Below the pieces are notes generated by a model that saw only the letters and a list, made by a program, of their open reading frames with translations, had not been told where the DNA came from and searched no databases. The translations under genes and the position numbers were made by a program. From contig NC_090712.1 in NCBI RefSeq assembly GCF_040954835.1, forward strand, positions 9,433,284 to 9,497,283: 64,000 nucleotides of DNA, in the 5' to 3' direction. Origin of the DNA: Lepisosteus oculatus (Eukaryota > Chordata > Actinopteri > Semionotiformes > Lepisosteidae). Positions 1-15,000 of the stretch are shown here, piece by piece; the stretch's first letter is position 1, and each line of letters begins with the position of its first letter.

Positions 1-71
1 GGTCTCCCATTTCCAGCGAGAGGGACCGAGCTAACCTGGTGCTGCTGAGCTGCTCAAACGCTAGCCTGAAG
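1..71 (+). CDS. WDPCP: WDPCP exon, 5' truncated by window edge
   Basis: Reads in frame from base 3 as SPISSERDRANLVLLSCSN and a few more residues, matching the mammalian PISSEKDRANLLLLGYAQG segment of the propeller. The exon ends in phase 0 at AAG followed by gtaaac, and joins the next exon, which opens with VLSCIRTEWDPLD. The window begins inside the exon, so its acceptor is not visible. Confidence 0.85.
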
Positions 72-3000
72 GTAAACCGCTGTTCTCCACGGCTCAAAAT
101 TTATGTGAATGCCTGTTTTGCCATTGATGTCATTCTACAAATGTTAAACTGGGGAGTCGCTTAATTAATAGGGCACCTATAACAGAACACCTTATGTAAT
201 GGGGAACGTCTGCCCTGACAGAGAGTGGGTTCTGTGTGCTAAAGAAAGACCTCTCTTCCTCACCCATCTCTCTAAATATTTCTGTTACTATAGAATTAGA
301 AGCTGCCCCCATTATGTGAAATCGATAAATATAATGGACTGAATTAGTGGGAAAAAATATAATTATAGCAGAAATCTTGTAAAATATGGTTTGTTTTGAA
401 AAGAATCAGTCGTTTCATATGTATTAATTGGGCATTGATCACATTTATGGTCTGGAGTTGATTCGAATGGAATAAAAGTACCCTGCCACTTTCACAAACA
501 AGGACCTGATAATTTGTGATGGTGAATTAAATATGTCAAGGGTTCCAGACTTGGGAAAATAAGCTGTGATTTCAGCAAAGACTTTTATCAAGACCCAGTC
601 CTCTGAACTCACTGATAGCCTGCACAGCTGCTTCAAGTTATAGACAAACAATTTGATGTTGAATGCCGTCGATCCCAAAATTACTGAGCAGCTTAGCAAG
701 ATAGCAGAGAGCTTCTTAAATATATGCAAAAAAATTTGTGCAGTGGAAATAGCGTTACCAATTTCATATGCGAGTTATGAAAATAAATGCAAAATGATGC
801 AGTATATTTAGTCTGTTTGGAGTGTGTGAGGATTTATCTTAGTCCTTCACCTATTTTTTTTACGCTCAAAGAACATTAAAGTCCTTCCTTGCATCATTTC
901 TAATTAAAGTGTTTGTTGTCATTTTCAGATCCACAGTGTGAAATTAAGCTAGCAGTTTATGTAAGACCCATGGAGTAAATCAAACACTTTTCTCATCAGA
1001 AAGACAGGGACTTCAATCACTTCAAGCTTATATATATGTTTCTTTTGTTAAGTTTTCTATCTGCATGCTAAGCCAATTTTCTACTTAGACTCTAGCATTT
1101 AAAAGTGTTATTTAGTTCCCTATGTGGTCTTTATCCCTACCTCTTACTGATAAGCACCACCATAGCCAAAATATATATATGCTTAATTATGCAGACATTT
1201 AACATTTTTAATGATTTGTGGTCCCCAGTATTAATAATCTTGAAAGTGATTTTTTCATATCTTGCTTTTTTCACTCATCAGTTTGTTTTCATTTGTCATT
1301 TGGTTATTCATTTCAAATGTACTGTATACCGTTCTCTTCTGGCACTTTGAATTAATTTAGCGTTATTCACGTTTCTTTTTTTCCAGTTTTTTTTTGGTGT
1401 GAGCTACTACATTTTAATGGATAAAAAAAATGTCAGTAGTGTTTTCTGCACTTTGAGAATGTGAATGATCAGTGTAAAACTTTTAGGACAGCTTTGTGGT
1501 GAAATGGCCTGTGTATCTTAACTGGATGGTTGTGGGTTCGAATCATAGGCACTACCCTTGAGCCAGCTGCTTCACTCATATTGCTCCCTACTGTGTCAAT
1601 GGGTGCAAATGGAAATTATTTTGGAAAAAGAAATAGCTGAATAAATTGATGATGATAACAATAGAGTCGTGGAGTAAGATCTCTGTGGCATGCTTGCTAA
1701 AATTCAGAGCAGTACTTTTGATTCATTAGTTAATATCCAAGGTTTTTATTCAGGGCTAGAGTTCCCTTTAACCACTCTGTATATCATGGTCTATATTATG
1801 TAGTTTTTAATACTGTATAATGTATGTTAAATAATAATGTTGAATCTGTTGAAGTGCCTAACAGCTACAGGGAGCTTGTATGTTCCTTTGGTAGTCTCTG
1901 TAGTCAAAGGTTTCAGTCTGAGTTAAGAGAACTCTATCTTTTTGTCAGCATTAATACTTTGGTACCTGCAGATCCGTGAATAAGCAGCAAGAGTAGTATC
2001 TATACTTTGGTTGTCACTTAAGATCTTCTACTCATGTTCCAGTAAAAAAAAAAATTTTGGAAAAGGTGTGTTGTTGGTCTGTGTCAAAACATTTACATTG
2101 GGTAAGAAGCAATTGCATCGTCTGAAAAAAAAAAGCTTTTAAGTAAAAATCTAATTTGTAAAAATTTGAGCAGAGCTGTTGACAATCAAAGGTTCAGATT
2201 TCACATTACATCTATAACAGGCCAAATGAGAATGGAAACAAAGTCTGAGTGCCAGGAAATCCTGGGTTCTAGCTGACTATGTGACCTCCAGGCCAGTCTG
2301 TTGGCCTCTCGCTGCCTCCACTCTCTGAACTGGAAAATTCGGTCAAAGTGGGATACTGCTGTGAACAAGGGCTTGGATCTCAGCTGGACGATCCGGGGTT
2401 TATCTTTCAAAACTGAAAGAAGATTGGCCGACCAGTCACTGAAACCAATAAATAGGAAAAGAAAAGGAGCGTTGGGGTTTATAAGACGCTGTGGCTAGTG
2501 CTTAATTTCCTTGGAGGTGTATGCAGTCCAAATTGTACAAAAAGAAATTGCTGCTACTGTATGATTTAGTGAAACAAGGTTTAAATTGTGTTTATGTTTT
2601 TAACTTTTCACATAAGGGGTATTAAATTTTTTAGCACATGTTTATTTTGGACCTGCACCTTGTGTAAATGTGTGCTGTGTCAGACGGCTTTTAAAAATAT
2701 CCGCTTTGAAGTTGTTAAGCTGTAAAAACCTTATCGCTATAATGCAATTAAGCATTCATTAAACTATATTTTATGGGATACATATTCTTTTGTCAGTGGA
2801 GTTTTCCCATTCACTGTTTTATGAATGATGAGCCTATAAGTGTGAGAGGGCCCTAGGCTAACTAGAGAGTTCTGACCAGGCCCAGCCTGCTTTAGTGACA
2901 GCGCTGGGATGAGCTCACACTCCGAGGCAAATCTGTCTTGTAGGAGATGCCACCCAGAGTCAGAGGGATAACTGAGCTGGCAGAAAGATGAATTAGACCG

Positions 3001-6000
3001 AAGCAGCGTCAGCACGTTCATCTCCAGCCCCTGGAGATCATCACGAAAGAAAGATAATGGAAAATCTGCTTTTCATATAGAGGACCAGAGCCCTGGAACT
3101 GCTTCCCTTTGGCACTCATTGACAAACACAAGCTTTACAGCAGATCTGCACTTCTGTCTACACGGCAAAATGAACTGCACTCGTACAGTAGACACACGCT
3201 TTAGTTTTGCAGCAGTACACACATTTTTAATGAATCAGAGACTGTGTAAACGTAGCGATACAGAAGACCAGTTACTTTCCAGAGGAAAGCCTGCGTCTGA
3301 ATTCTGTTGATTTTCTGTTATTAAAAAATAAGTACTTTTACTTATCCCAAAGCTTTTTGCTTTCCCCATTTGAAAAATAATTTCCTATCTAAAGCAGACA
3401 GTATGCTGTTGTCTTCCCAGTTGTCTGTAGCAGGTTAGAAAATGACACCTCTAAAGAATTCATTAACTGCTGTTCAGTTGATTTATTTTCCAAATAATCT
3501 AGCAGTTTCTAGGTGTGTTCATTATATAATGAACTGAACAGGAAAGCAATTTGGTTTCTTCACAATGTACTGCTAACCAGGGATTTGTTTTTGCCACTAT
3601 CTATTAACGTACTGTACCTGCAGTTTTCACATAAATTACATTTCTCCTTTAAAATATACACTAATATTTATTAATAGCACACAAACTATTATGGTTATTT
3701 AAGAATTCATACCTGTATTTCATAAAGGAGTTTTTTTTATCTTGTTGCGAGGAATACATTTTGCATTGAAGAAGACAGCAGCACCCACTCAGTAACAAAC
3801 CCATGAAAAAAATCTGAAAAATAAGTTTTGTAATTTTTTACAATTCTTACAATTTTTATTTAAGTGCCCTTGAAACCTGAGTTACATTGTAAGTAACAGA
3901 GCAGTCTAAAATAAAATATTGAGTGCAGTTAATCAAGAATCAAGCAGGTATGAGTAGCCGGTTGTTATATGTCAGAATCAAGGAAAGCTTCAGCGTTATA
4001 TTTACACTGTTGAGCTTCTCTGACACTAAGGTCGTGCAAATAAATTAATTTAGGACTGCCTTGTTCTCGGGCCAGTGTCAGGAAATGAGCCCTGGTGTCC
4101 TAGCCCAAAATAATTTCTGCTTCCTCACGTATATAGCTGATGTCATATCTTATACATACATTTCACTTATTTGTATATATAAAAAATGACAACAAAATAG
4201 AAAAATTCTACCATAAAAAAGTATACCATACCATCCATTCATCGTCTTATCTCTTCTTTCAAATCCAGGGTTGCGGGGCAGCGAGAGCTGATCACAGCAA
4301 GAAATGGGCGCAAGGCAGGGGACACCCTGGGCTGGCAGGGCACACACACAGACATAAACATAGACACTCACACCAGGGCCAATTTTCCCAGAAGTCAAAT
4401 AGCCAAATACCAGTCTGTTTTGGGGATATGGGCGGAAACTAGAGCACTTGAAGGACGTTGATGCAAAAAAAAAAAGAGAACATACAAACTCCACACAGAT
4501 TGCACCCCAAGCCCAGAACTGAACCAATGCCCCCTGCAATGCCAGGCACTGTGCCACACATGTGCCATTATTTATATACAATTTACTTTTGTGTTGACCA
4601 TGTTGGACTGTTTGTTAAATTGCGGAATAAAATAATGGTAAAGAACAAGCAAACATACCTACATAGTTTCTTTTGAGACCCTTGTCTCTAGTGGGTTCTC
4701 TTCTATTTTTGGAATTGGATTAGTAATTGTTGTTAATTTTATAACTGACTGCCCTGCAGAAGAGCTGAGCTGTAAGTGAATTTCTTGGATGGTTCTCTGG
4801 TTCTCTGGTTCTTTCTTAGGTGCTGAGCTGCATTCGCACAGAGTGGGACCCTCTGGACTGCGGCTTCAGCAGCAACCAGCCCTACCAGCTCCTGACCGTG
4901 GAGCGCTCGCTGGGCCCCGAGCAGGAGGAGATGGCGGATAGCTGCGTGTACGAGTGCGCGAGGAGCCGTGTCCAGCGTGTGGCCGTGACCGGCATCCCCC
5001 TGGGCTCCAAGGCCATCTCCTGTAGCCGGGACCCCACGGAGGACAAGCTGCTCCTGGGCTGCCTGGACTCCTCCCTGGTGCTGTACGACGCGCACCGCGG
5101 GGTCACGCTGCTGGCCCAGGCAGCCGTGCTGCCCTCCCTCTTGGCCTGGCACCCCGGGGGGGGGTTGCTCGTGGCGGGCAGCAGCCAGGGAGAGCTGCAG
5201 TGTTTCGACTCAGCCCTCTCACCCCTCAAGACACAGCTCCTGGCAGAGGACCTGAAGCCCGCCACCACTTTCCAGTTCAGCCAGCACCTGGAGACGCCAG
5301 GCAGCCTGAGCCACCTGCAGTGGGCAGCGGCCCTCTCTCCCCCTCAGAGCACAGACAGCCTGGAGGTTCACAACCTGCTGTTTGTCTGCTTTGATGGGGG
5401 ACCACTGGGAGCCCTGCACTTCAAACCAGGTACGAGTTATTTTAATCTGGGCTTGCTGGAAGGTGGATATTAGCGAATGAATTTGTTATGTTGAACCAGA
5501 GAAACCTTCTTCCTGGCTTGAAACCGATGCTATTCCAAACCAAACCACAGTAACACTCATTCTGATAAAATCTGTCCCTGTCAGAATGGAATACTGATGG
5601 GAGCTTTATCATACTCGCTGCCTCTCCACAGCCCTTTTGCCCAGGAACATCGCTGATAAATATTTATAAAAATGCACTTACAGTTATTAAAAGGGGACAG
5701 GGGGATCGTCAAACCCAGAAGCCTTAAATATTATACGTGTCATCAGATTTGTAGTATAGCTGGTGTCAAAGAAAAAAACATTTCTTGCACAATAGAATCC
5801 GACACTTTAAGAAACTGAAGACACTCGACCTATAACAAAGTAATGTTATATTTGAAACACCTTGCATCTGCAGCTGTGTAAAAGTTGATGTGACCTTTCA
5901 AGTCGTGCTGAGATGTGGTGCACTCGGCAGAGCTCCTCAGGCCTGACTGCGTTAAACCCTAGGCGCTCAGTCCTGGTCCACTGTTGTGGGCTTTTTTTTT

Positions 6001-9000
6001 GTGACGACTTGTTTACAGTGCAGTATGTCCTCTGGCACTAAGATAAAGCTTGCCAATCAAACTCGTCAAAGCATCTCACTTTAATTGTGACTTGAGGAAG
6101 ATTTGAAACAGAGCCACAATCAAAGTCGAAGGAGTCGGGGTGGGGGGGTGGGGTAAAATATTTGCCTTTTTTCCCCATGATCTTTTGCCAAGGTTTTGAA
6201 ACACAGACACAAAAAAATGGTGTTTTCTGTTAATAATTATATAGACACATATGGTTTGTTTATTTGTTTATTTATTTTTAAATTATAGACGACAGAGCAA
6301 TTTGAACCGGTATGGAAGAAGGGATTGGCAAGCCTCCATTTTGAGTAAGGTTTCTGCCACATGCGGTTATCTCATCTGGGCACGCATGTGACAGGCCCTG
6401 AAATGCAGTTTTTTTCGGGTGGATTTAGAATCGTGAGTCTCATTAGCCTAACAGAATTGTGGGCTGTAATAATTGCTAGACTGCCGCACGTTCTTCTCAT
6501 TGCTGGTGTGGAAACAGAAACAAAACAGCGTGCTGCACAGTCTTTATATCTGAATGAAAGACTAATATGCCTGCAGAGAAAAGGCAACTGCTTTTCCATT
6601 TAATTCTTTCAGTGTTTTTGTTTTTCATGGGTGATCTGAGCAAGCAGTATGTTTTATTTATGCTGTTTTGGCTTGTTGTTTTTTTCTATTTCATTAACCT
6701 GTTTTTGTCTTTTTGTACCAAACTCGCGTTACTGTACTTACCCACCTCTCCTTGTCACTGCAACCCCCGTGCAAGCAGAGAGGAGATAAAACACAAGTTG
6801 AAAGGCTAACGAGCACTATGTCATAAATCTTTAAATATTAACACTGACCATGACATTTCCTTATTGGTATCCTGATTCTCTGCAGTCTGTTTCGTTGTGT
6901 TCTGTTGCTCAGCTTAGAAGATTAAGAGGTACTGTATATCACATTCAGGTAGCTCATGGCATGAAGTCAATATAGGGTGTCCATTCTATAGAAAACTTCT
7001 CTCGTGACACCACAGTATAGGAGAAATATTTGATCTACAATATTTTCCGAGTTAAAAACTAATGATGCTTAATGGGACTACAGAGCCTACCCCCAGCTAC
7101 CCTGATGAGTGTCCTCTCCAGGTGCCACTTGTTCAACATTTCTTCATCATTAAAAAATTGCTTAAAGTTATCAACAATCTAATAACCTGACTCATACGAT
7201 ACCAAATACTGGGTCTTTATGCTGAAGAAAACTTGAAGCAATGAGGTGATGATGGTTAGTGATGTTGGTGATGATTTCTGATAAAGTACCTGAAGTGAAC
7301 ACCTGAACAAATTGTTTTAACATTTCATTGCTCTTTCTAATGCATTGATATTAAGTTGCTCAGTACAAAAATCCAGCCTTGTGCTGAATTCTGGTCCCTG
7401 ACTGTGGACAGGCATGTATTGTGAGTGAAGAGACGTCAGCGTGTGATTGGAATGAACTGTAGATGTTTGTAGTTGGAGAGGAGTATCTCTTGTGTGTGTG
7501 ACTAAATGTGTCCCGGCGTCTCCATGTTTGTTTGGGTGCATGTTGATCATCGTGTGCCTGTATATGTGAATGTGTTTGTTTCTTTTTTCCCTCCCAGGGG
7601 ATTGAGCTCAGAACAGGCGCTGATGAGAGACCCAGCTTTTTTCCCTTGAAATCTGCAGCTCGGTTCATTTATTACTGACATTAGCAAGCTCTTTGGGGAT
7701 TTAGGGGCCTAGCTGCTAATTGCCAGCTTGTAATTTTAATTGGACGGCCTCCTTCTTTCTTAAATCAATTAGGCAATAAGTTGGCCGTCACCTTATTCTC
7801 CAAAGCAGGCCATTTGGAGAGCTTTACCACCCACAAGAGGTCAGTTGTCCAGATGGAGATCTATTAAGGTTTACAATTAACAGCCCTTGCTTCTACAAAA
7901 CCTGGCTATGAGTGTTTGAGGCTTGTATTTCTATAACCATGGAAAAAGAGAATCAGCTCAGTGTCAGACTTCAATGTCTGAACATGGACCATGTGTGGAT
8001 CATACAGTTGGGTCTTCATCTAGCTCTCAATTTTAGTGTCTTGTGTTCCTGAGTAACCAGGCTGAGCGTATTATTGATTATTTCTTATTACTCAGAGTGA
8101 TTCGATACTTGGGATTAGTCAGCTGCTGAATAATTAACTTTTTTCCCCCTTTTTTACAGCTAATGTAGGTGTTAGCCAGTCTCAGGTGATTGAGGGAGAA
8201 GTTGATTAGCCCCTTGCTGATTAAGTCTTTGAGCAACGTGCACAATTTCTGTTTTTGTCTGTAAATGTCATGGTAACATTGAGCCGCTGAACTGACTCTC
8301 TCCTTAGTTTGCAAAAAATAATCTGAGTTATTATGAGCTGCGAAACCAACTGTTTATATGGTGGAGCTTCATTTATGGAGATGCATTGTAAATACCGCTC
8401 TTCGTTGCACGAGTTTTATTTCTAGGCAGATTTTAAAGAAAAATGAGAATGTTAAATGACACGTCTCTGAGATTTCCTGATTTAGTTCTTTAAATACTGC
8501 TAAGTCTGTGAAAACACAAGTAGGAACACAGCTTTATGTGCCTCAACAGAGTGTCTCAAAAAGCCACCATGTATTTGAAGATGTAAAATTCATGGTCTGT
8601 ACTTCTCTCTCATTTTACATGTTCTCTTTCTGTTGATATAAAACAGTGAGCTGTAGTTATCAGCATTTCCAGTTGAACACTGAGAATGAGCATCAGAATT
8701 TCATTATGAATAATAAATTATACTACCTACCTTATTAAAATTACTGTTACTACTGCTACTAATATAACATTTACTAATACTGCATTCAGAAGCAGAGCAG
8801 GTGGTCACAAAGGCGCACTGGAAAATAGCTCCAATGATTCACAGCTTAGAAACAGCAGCTCTGTTCGGTCTAGGCTAGACCCTTCTCAACCTCCTTAGAT
8901 TTTTTGCATTCCTTATGTCACAATAAGTGACCCAAGAATGTCCCATATGTCGACAAGGTGAGCTTTCCCCTCCAAACCTCAACTAGCATTGCAACACTAA

Positions 9001-12000
9001 GACAAAAGAACACAGCCCCGAATGACCTGCATCATTACAGGCCTCGCTAAAAACCCACTGCGAGATTACGGTATGTAAGATTAGGTAAAGATGTTGTTTC
9101 GTTTTTGCTCTTGATGGTTTTTGTTGTTCGGGCATTATTTAATCTTCATTGTTAAAACATGTGCTAATATGAGTCGTCAAGTCACATGGCCGGGCTACAA
9201 GGGCAGACGTGGCTTAAATTCCTGGGCCTGATAGCCTACTGCTTGCAGGATAAGGGCCCAGTCTATAGTCTCTTCTCCAGCTCATGTTCACCATCCCTAC
9301 ATTTAACTGTCATTCCACTGGGTCTAGATATGCCAGTCTGTGTACAGTATTAACTGGAAGTCCATTGGAAATAACTCAGTAGTATTATAGATTTAATTTA
9401 GTTTGAACCAAGAGTGTCTTGGTACTCATTAAAAAGTGCAAAACCCAAACATTGACTAAGGGGGAAAGAAGTAACATGACAGGAATGTCCTTGGCAGAGC
9501 AGTAATGAAATTATTATAAAAATGTCTTAGTTGGTTCTTTTTAGTACATTGCCTTACAGTATGCCTTCCATTATTAGTTACTTTTAAGTTTAAGCATGCT
9601 TAGAAAATGTCCTGGGAAAAGACTTTCCCGTATAATTTGGATTTCTTTGTACTGCATGTATTTCATGTGGAGTTCTGGCAGCCTCTCTCTCCAATTTAGA
9701 GAAGTGATTTGAGAGGACCTCACCATGGTACTCAACCAGTGCTGACAGAAATAAGAACATAAAGAACCACAGTGACAGCTTTACTTCCAGTCCGGTGTAT
9801 AAGTGTAGGTAGTCTTGTGAGTGATGCGTTAAGGCTAAGGCTTGGACTAGCTGGCTGGACATGAGATGCGCTTGAACTGAATTAATCCTGCAAATGTTTC
9901 TGTGGCAGGAGTCCTGAATCTGGGGCAGCTGGGGCCAGTCGACATGACCCTTCAGTGTATCCGCTGTCAGCAGATCGAAGAGGCTATTAACATCTTGAGT
10001 GGCATCAACTGGAACACAATGGGACCAGACTGCTACAGGTGTCTAAGTGCCATTGTGGATCATCTTCTCAGGCAGAAGTTAACAGCAGAACGGGAAGGTT
10101 TGCCTAACTTGTTGTTTTTTTTTTTAGCAATCCTTATTTCATTTTTCTGTTGTGCCTCTTTCTTTGCTTTGAGAACTTCTCTTCTTGGAGCAATGTTGGG
10201 AATTGTTTTGGTTATTTTCATTTTTCTAGACAGTTGATTTGTCTAATCATTTTAGTTTCCAAACAGTGCTTTAAAAAATTCTGCCTATTAGGAAATGATG
10301 TAAAGGTTGCGGTCAGAAACAAACCACATACAGTGTACATTTAAAAGCGAGCATTGTTACTTGGTTAAAGTGCACACTTTTGTTTTTAACTAATTGTGTT
10401 TCAACAGCAAATATCCATCACCTTATAATTGGCAAGTCTGGACTGGTAAGAATGAACAGGTGGAAAAAAAGAATTACCCCCCCCCCCCGAGTCTTAAATG
10501 GGTTTTGAGTTCTATTCTATGTGCTTTTATACTCAGGGAATCTGAACTCTTGTGATTATTCACTCTGCTGGCTGTTGCCTCATTGATGCTTTCAGTTCTG
10601 GTCAGGTGTCTGCCATTTTTTGTCTCTCTACAAAGGATCAATGCTTCAATTTTGTAGTGTTCTACTCACTGCAAATTATCTTCTTGAGTGCTCTAAATAC
10701 TTAGAAGGGTCCAATAGGATCTTGCAACTAATTAAGTACATGTACCTCTGAATCATTGCATTATACCAGACAAACTCCCGAGCATTAGCCCTGAGGGAAA
10801 CAGCAAGTGTTATACTAAATAGCTGCTTTATTCCTGAACTGCATAAATAGGCAGACTTTTACTGAGCGGCTTGTTAATGATGCCCGTGTCATTTAGGTTG
10901 TTTTATGTCTGTTTTTCACTTTCATGTGCAATAGTTTGAGCTTGGCATGTGTTTATTATAGGAATTGCTGTTTGTATTTCTCACAAAGAGTGGTGTCTGG
11001 TTTGGGGGCTTATTCCGTTGAAGATGAAACTGTTCTTCCTGCAGGTTTACTGTAGTTTTAATGATTAGTTTTCCACCTAAAAAATAAATTAATCAAGAAA
11101 ATGAGAGGTTATAGTGTCCCTTACCCTGCTTTAGAAATACTTTTATAATTATTACTGCTGAAAATGAATTAAAGGGATTTTCTGACTGACATACTAATTA
11201 ATTTCTTCCACTCTTTTAAAAGTACTGTTGATTAATAATTGCAAGGATTATTGTCCTGTTTAATATGCTTCTCTGTCTTTATCTTATAGAATACGCCTTA
11301 TCTGTGGCTAAATGTCTTAAAAAAATAATCCATCTGATTATTGATTGGTCTATTGTTAGGGTGCTAAAAGTTATTCCGTTAGTACAGGGTGAAGATTTGG
11401 TTAAAGTCAAAGCTGAGAAAAGGATTGAGTATTCTTGTTTTCAATAAATAAATATTTTGAGTTATGACATTCTTGGGTCTGGTTTGGTGTCTGATACTCT
11501 GTTCCGTCTTCAGCTCAGCTGGAAGCAGCCCTTGGAACATTCTATGTTCCTTCCAGACCCCTTTCAGAAACGGCAGTGCTAGAATACCGCGACCCTATCA
11601 GCAAATACGCTCGCCGCTTCTTTCATCACCTGCTCAGGTGAGTGCCGCTAGTCTGTGTTTCCTTTCAAATTGACTTCAGCTGTCATAGTGCTTGGGGACC
11701 ATTCTTTGATATAAACGCATGAGAGTACCTGTAGCACATTTCCTTTTCAAAACCGAGACTCCAGAGGCATTTGAGAGAGCGGGCAACATCTGAAGATTAA
11801 AAACAAAAAGAATGCTAGTTACTGTAGCTCCATTTAAACCACAATCTCATTATTAATCCTTCCTTGTCCACCTTTCTCACAAACAGCTGGGACAAAACCT
11901 AATAAGAAATTAAATGTGTGTGCTGGAGTTATGTGACTGTTCAATGTTTTAGATCAGAAACAATTTTTAAACTACAAAGTTTATTGTTCATACGTGCCAT

Positions 12001-15000
12001 GAATATGTGACTTGTAATGAATTAATTTAGATTTAATTCATTTTTATCTGGTTTTGAATATACTGTATGATAGGCTTAATGAATTAGAAAAATAAAAATG
12101 TGTGTGCTGATATTTTAAATACTGCATAAGAGAGATTTTGAAAAGACTGATGTGTTCTCATGGTATATTGAAAACCATTTACATTGTATCAGAACTGGAC
12201 AGTAAACCACAGTCATCAGGATTTATTGTTTTCTGCATTAAAAAATTCTGTGTTTCCTCTTATCTGCATATGCTGCAAATCTGTAGTTGTAGAAGCTATG
12301 GCAGCTCATGTATGGTATCTGGCCAGTTAAGATATAATGATATGTTAGTTAATCGCTGTTTATTCAAATCATCAGCATTGTTACAGCAGGGTTTGCCAAG
12401 GTTGCCTACAGTGAAAAACAACTGCTACCAAAAAAGCTTATAAAACTGATTTATTTTGTTGAAAAACAAATCTTAATCTTTCATTGTTAATAAGGTCAAA
12501 GGGGTCAGCACTTTTAATCCTTCTATAATACAAATGCAGTATTTAAACACTAATTGCTTGCTGACCTAACATTTACCCCAATATGCAAGTCTTCAAGACA
12601 TGTTTCTGTTTTGAGGTTTTGCTCTGAAATATACAAATAAGTAGTACAGTTCTTGATTGATAGCTGTAAAGACAAAGCATTAATTCTTTTATTAAATGTG
12701 ATTTAGCGTTTTTTTTTCTCGTTTAATGAGAAGTCAAAATTTTATTTGCTAAAATTTGGCTCTTTGCCTTGTTCTCTTCTGCGAGTGACAAAATGAAAGG
12801 CCTCTGAATTTCCTTATCATAGACCTCCGTTCCTCACAGCCCCAGAACATTAAATAGGCTTGTTTTTTGTTTCATGTCACTTTTCAAGCATGGAAGTTTT
12901 AAGGTTCGTTTTCAAGCGATATTCAGTTTCTCTGCGCTAATCTGTGTCATGGGCTGTGCCAGCCTGCTGTCAGCTATGGAAGGGTTTTGCTCTTTGTCAT
13001 GTACAGTATGCAGGTTTGTCTGTTTACACCTTGTTTGTTTGGCACTTCTGTCCCCTCTGACTTCAGATGCTTTTTAAAAACCAAAGTCTTATTGATCTTA
13101 TCTTCATGTTGGGAGGAGCTGAGAGAAACCAGTTTGTCAAATAGTGACAGGTGCTGTTATCCTAATGGTATAAAATAAACTGGTGTGGAGAGAAGGCGAC
13201 TGAAATATTTGCTGAGCAACTGTCCGGTTCCTTTCTGGTTGTTTTTGATTTATAGGCTGAGGGACATATTTTCACACGCTTTTTACAAAATGTGAGAATT
13301 GCAGCAAACATAGTTACTCTTCAAATTATACCAATTGATGATGAACATATTGAACATATATTGATATCAGTATTAAACCTGCTCAAGGCGCATTATTACT
13401 GTAACCATTTTGAAAAATACACACTTGTATGAATGTTTGTCCATGGCTCTCTGTACATACTGTATGCAGATAATGGCTGTCTGAGTGATATGTGTTCTTG
13501 CAGCAGACAAATTCTGTAATAACATTATAATAATAAGTGTTGGTGCATGAATCCAAAACTGAAAATAGCTTATTGACCCCTTAAGATGTAAACATTAAAA
13601 TTAGACACTTGTCTGACGGCGCACAACAACTGAGATCTCATTTCTTTGTAGGTGTGTGTATAGTGTAATGGAATAACTAAAGGATGCTTAAGAACAACTT
13701 TGTCCAAACACAACTCCCATTTCCTTCTTTTTTAAAGGTACCAGCGATTTGAAAAAGCATTTCTGCTTGCATTGGACATTGGAGCTCGTGACCTGTTTAT
13801 GGTATGTACCTTTTTGTTAGAAGGAATATATGTATTTTCTGCTGTTTGTAAAACAAAAGAGGGTCAACTTAAGGAAAATAAGGGATTTGGCTTCTTTTAA
13901 GAGTCCATTTGAAAGACACTATTTCAGATTATATAATGTTTATACAGGACGGTGTAACAGAGAAAAAGATTAATCTGAGATGTAAAAATCTTCAGTTTGC
14001 ATCTAAACGTCCTTTATTGATTAATATAGAGTGCTGAAACCTGTAATTATCATATGCTTTGTTTACACTTTTTAGAAATGTTTTAGAAAAAAGTGGCAAT
14101 GACAAATCTCTATGGTATTTTAGCACCAACATATGGAAGTGAAATTGAAAACACCTTAGCTTTTTTTCTAAAACGAATGCTTCAATTAACAGCTGAGATT
14201 CTCAGATGGGAGTCCATTTAATAACAATAACCACCGCTTTTAGCTTGTGTGAAATGGTCCCATAAGAAAAAATCTGTTTTTTTTTCCTACACTTTCCACT
14301 GGCAGAACAAAAATAAGATATACCCACGGATGTGTAGTCTTCCACCTCTCTAAAAACATTAGCAGGAATCACCCCGGTGAAAACGAGCAATGACTGGAGG
14401 GTTTGTCTTTTATGACTCATGTGGTCTCAATACTCTTCTTTTCTTCCCCTCTTTATTTCTGAAGCAATAGCGCTGTATCTTTGAACCTCTTTTTTCCCTC
14501 CCCTGCCCTGAGTACTGCAGACACTTTTCACTTAAATAGATAGGAACGTTCCAATCCATTCCCCACTAAGTACAGCTGCTGAGACTAGAATTGAAAGGTG
14601 GTGCCTGTTCTCTGGACCTTGAAAAGACTCAGTGTGTCACTTAGACACATGAGAAAGTGACAAATTATGAACGCTCCCACAGCTACTTTTAAAACAACAA
14701 AGCAGCAGTGAGGACCTAAAGGCATTGACGTTTCACCTCACATTATGCCCTCCCATTTAATTAGCTACAGAAGTAAAATTAACCTGCCTTTAAAAGGGCT
14801 CTGTAAAGGCCCTGCATGTGGCCCTTGTTTTGTAAGATCTTGCCCCACAATGTCGCACGAGGTCGGGTGGACAAAACCAATAGAACTCCATATAAGTCTC
14901 CCAGCATGCCACTTCTCCACAGCTGATTCAATTGTTTTCAAAGAAACAATAGGGGGAAAGCCTTTGTTAAGGAAATACTTTGGTCGGGGACTCGTTTGCT

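Larger units (their letters stand above)
72..4819 (+). other. WDPCP intron
   Basis: AT-rich, with no exon-like sequence in frame with its neighbours. It holds a V-SINE-like element (1490-1665), a possible MIR-like fragment (2240-2360) and a fish-type interspersed repeat (4265-4570). No strong feature is seen in the rest. Confidence 0.85.

Noticed and set aside
1495..1560. Possible tRNA gene
   Set aside because: A B-box-like motif is present, but the cloverleaf does not form and the V-SINE core follows, so it is a SINE head.
4150..4581. 143-codon minus-strand frame
   Set aside because: It lies over a common interspersed repeat and has no similarity to a protein I recognise.
4739..5268. Minus-strand open frames opposite the large WDPCP exon
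   Set aside because: Shadows of a GC-rich coding exon; the plus frame matches WDPCP with correct splice sites.
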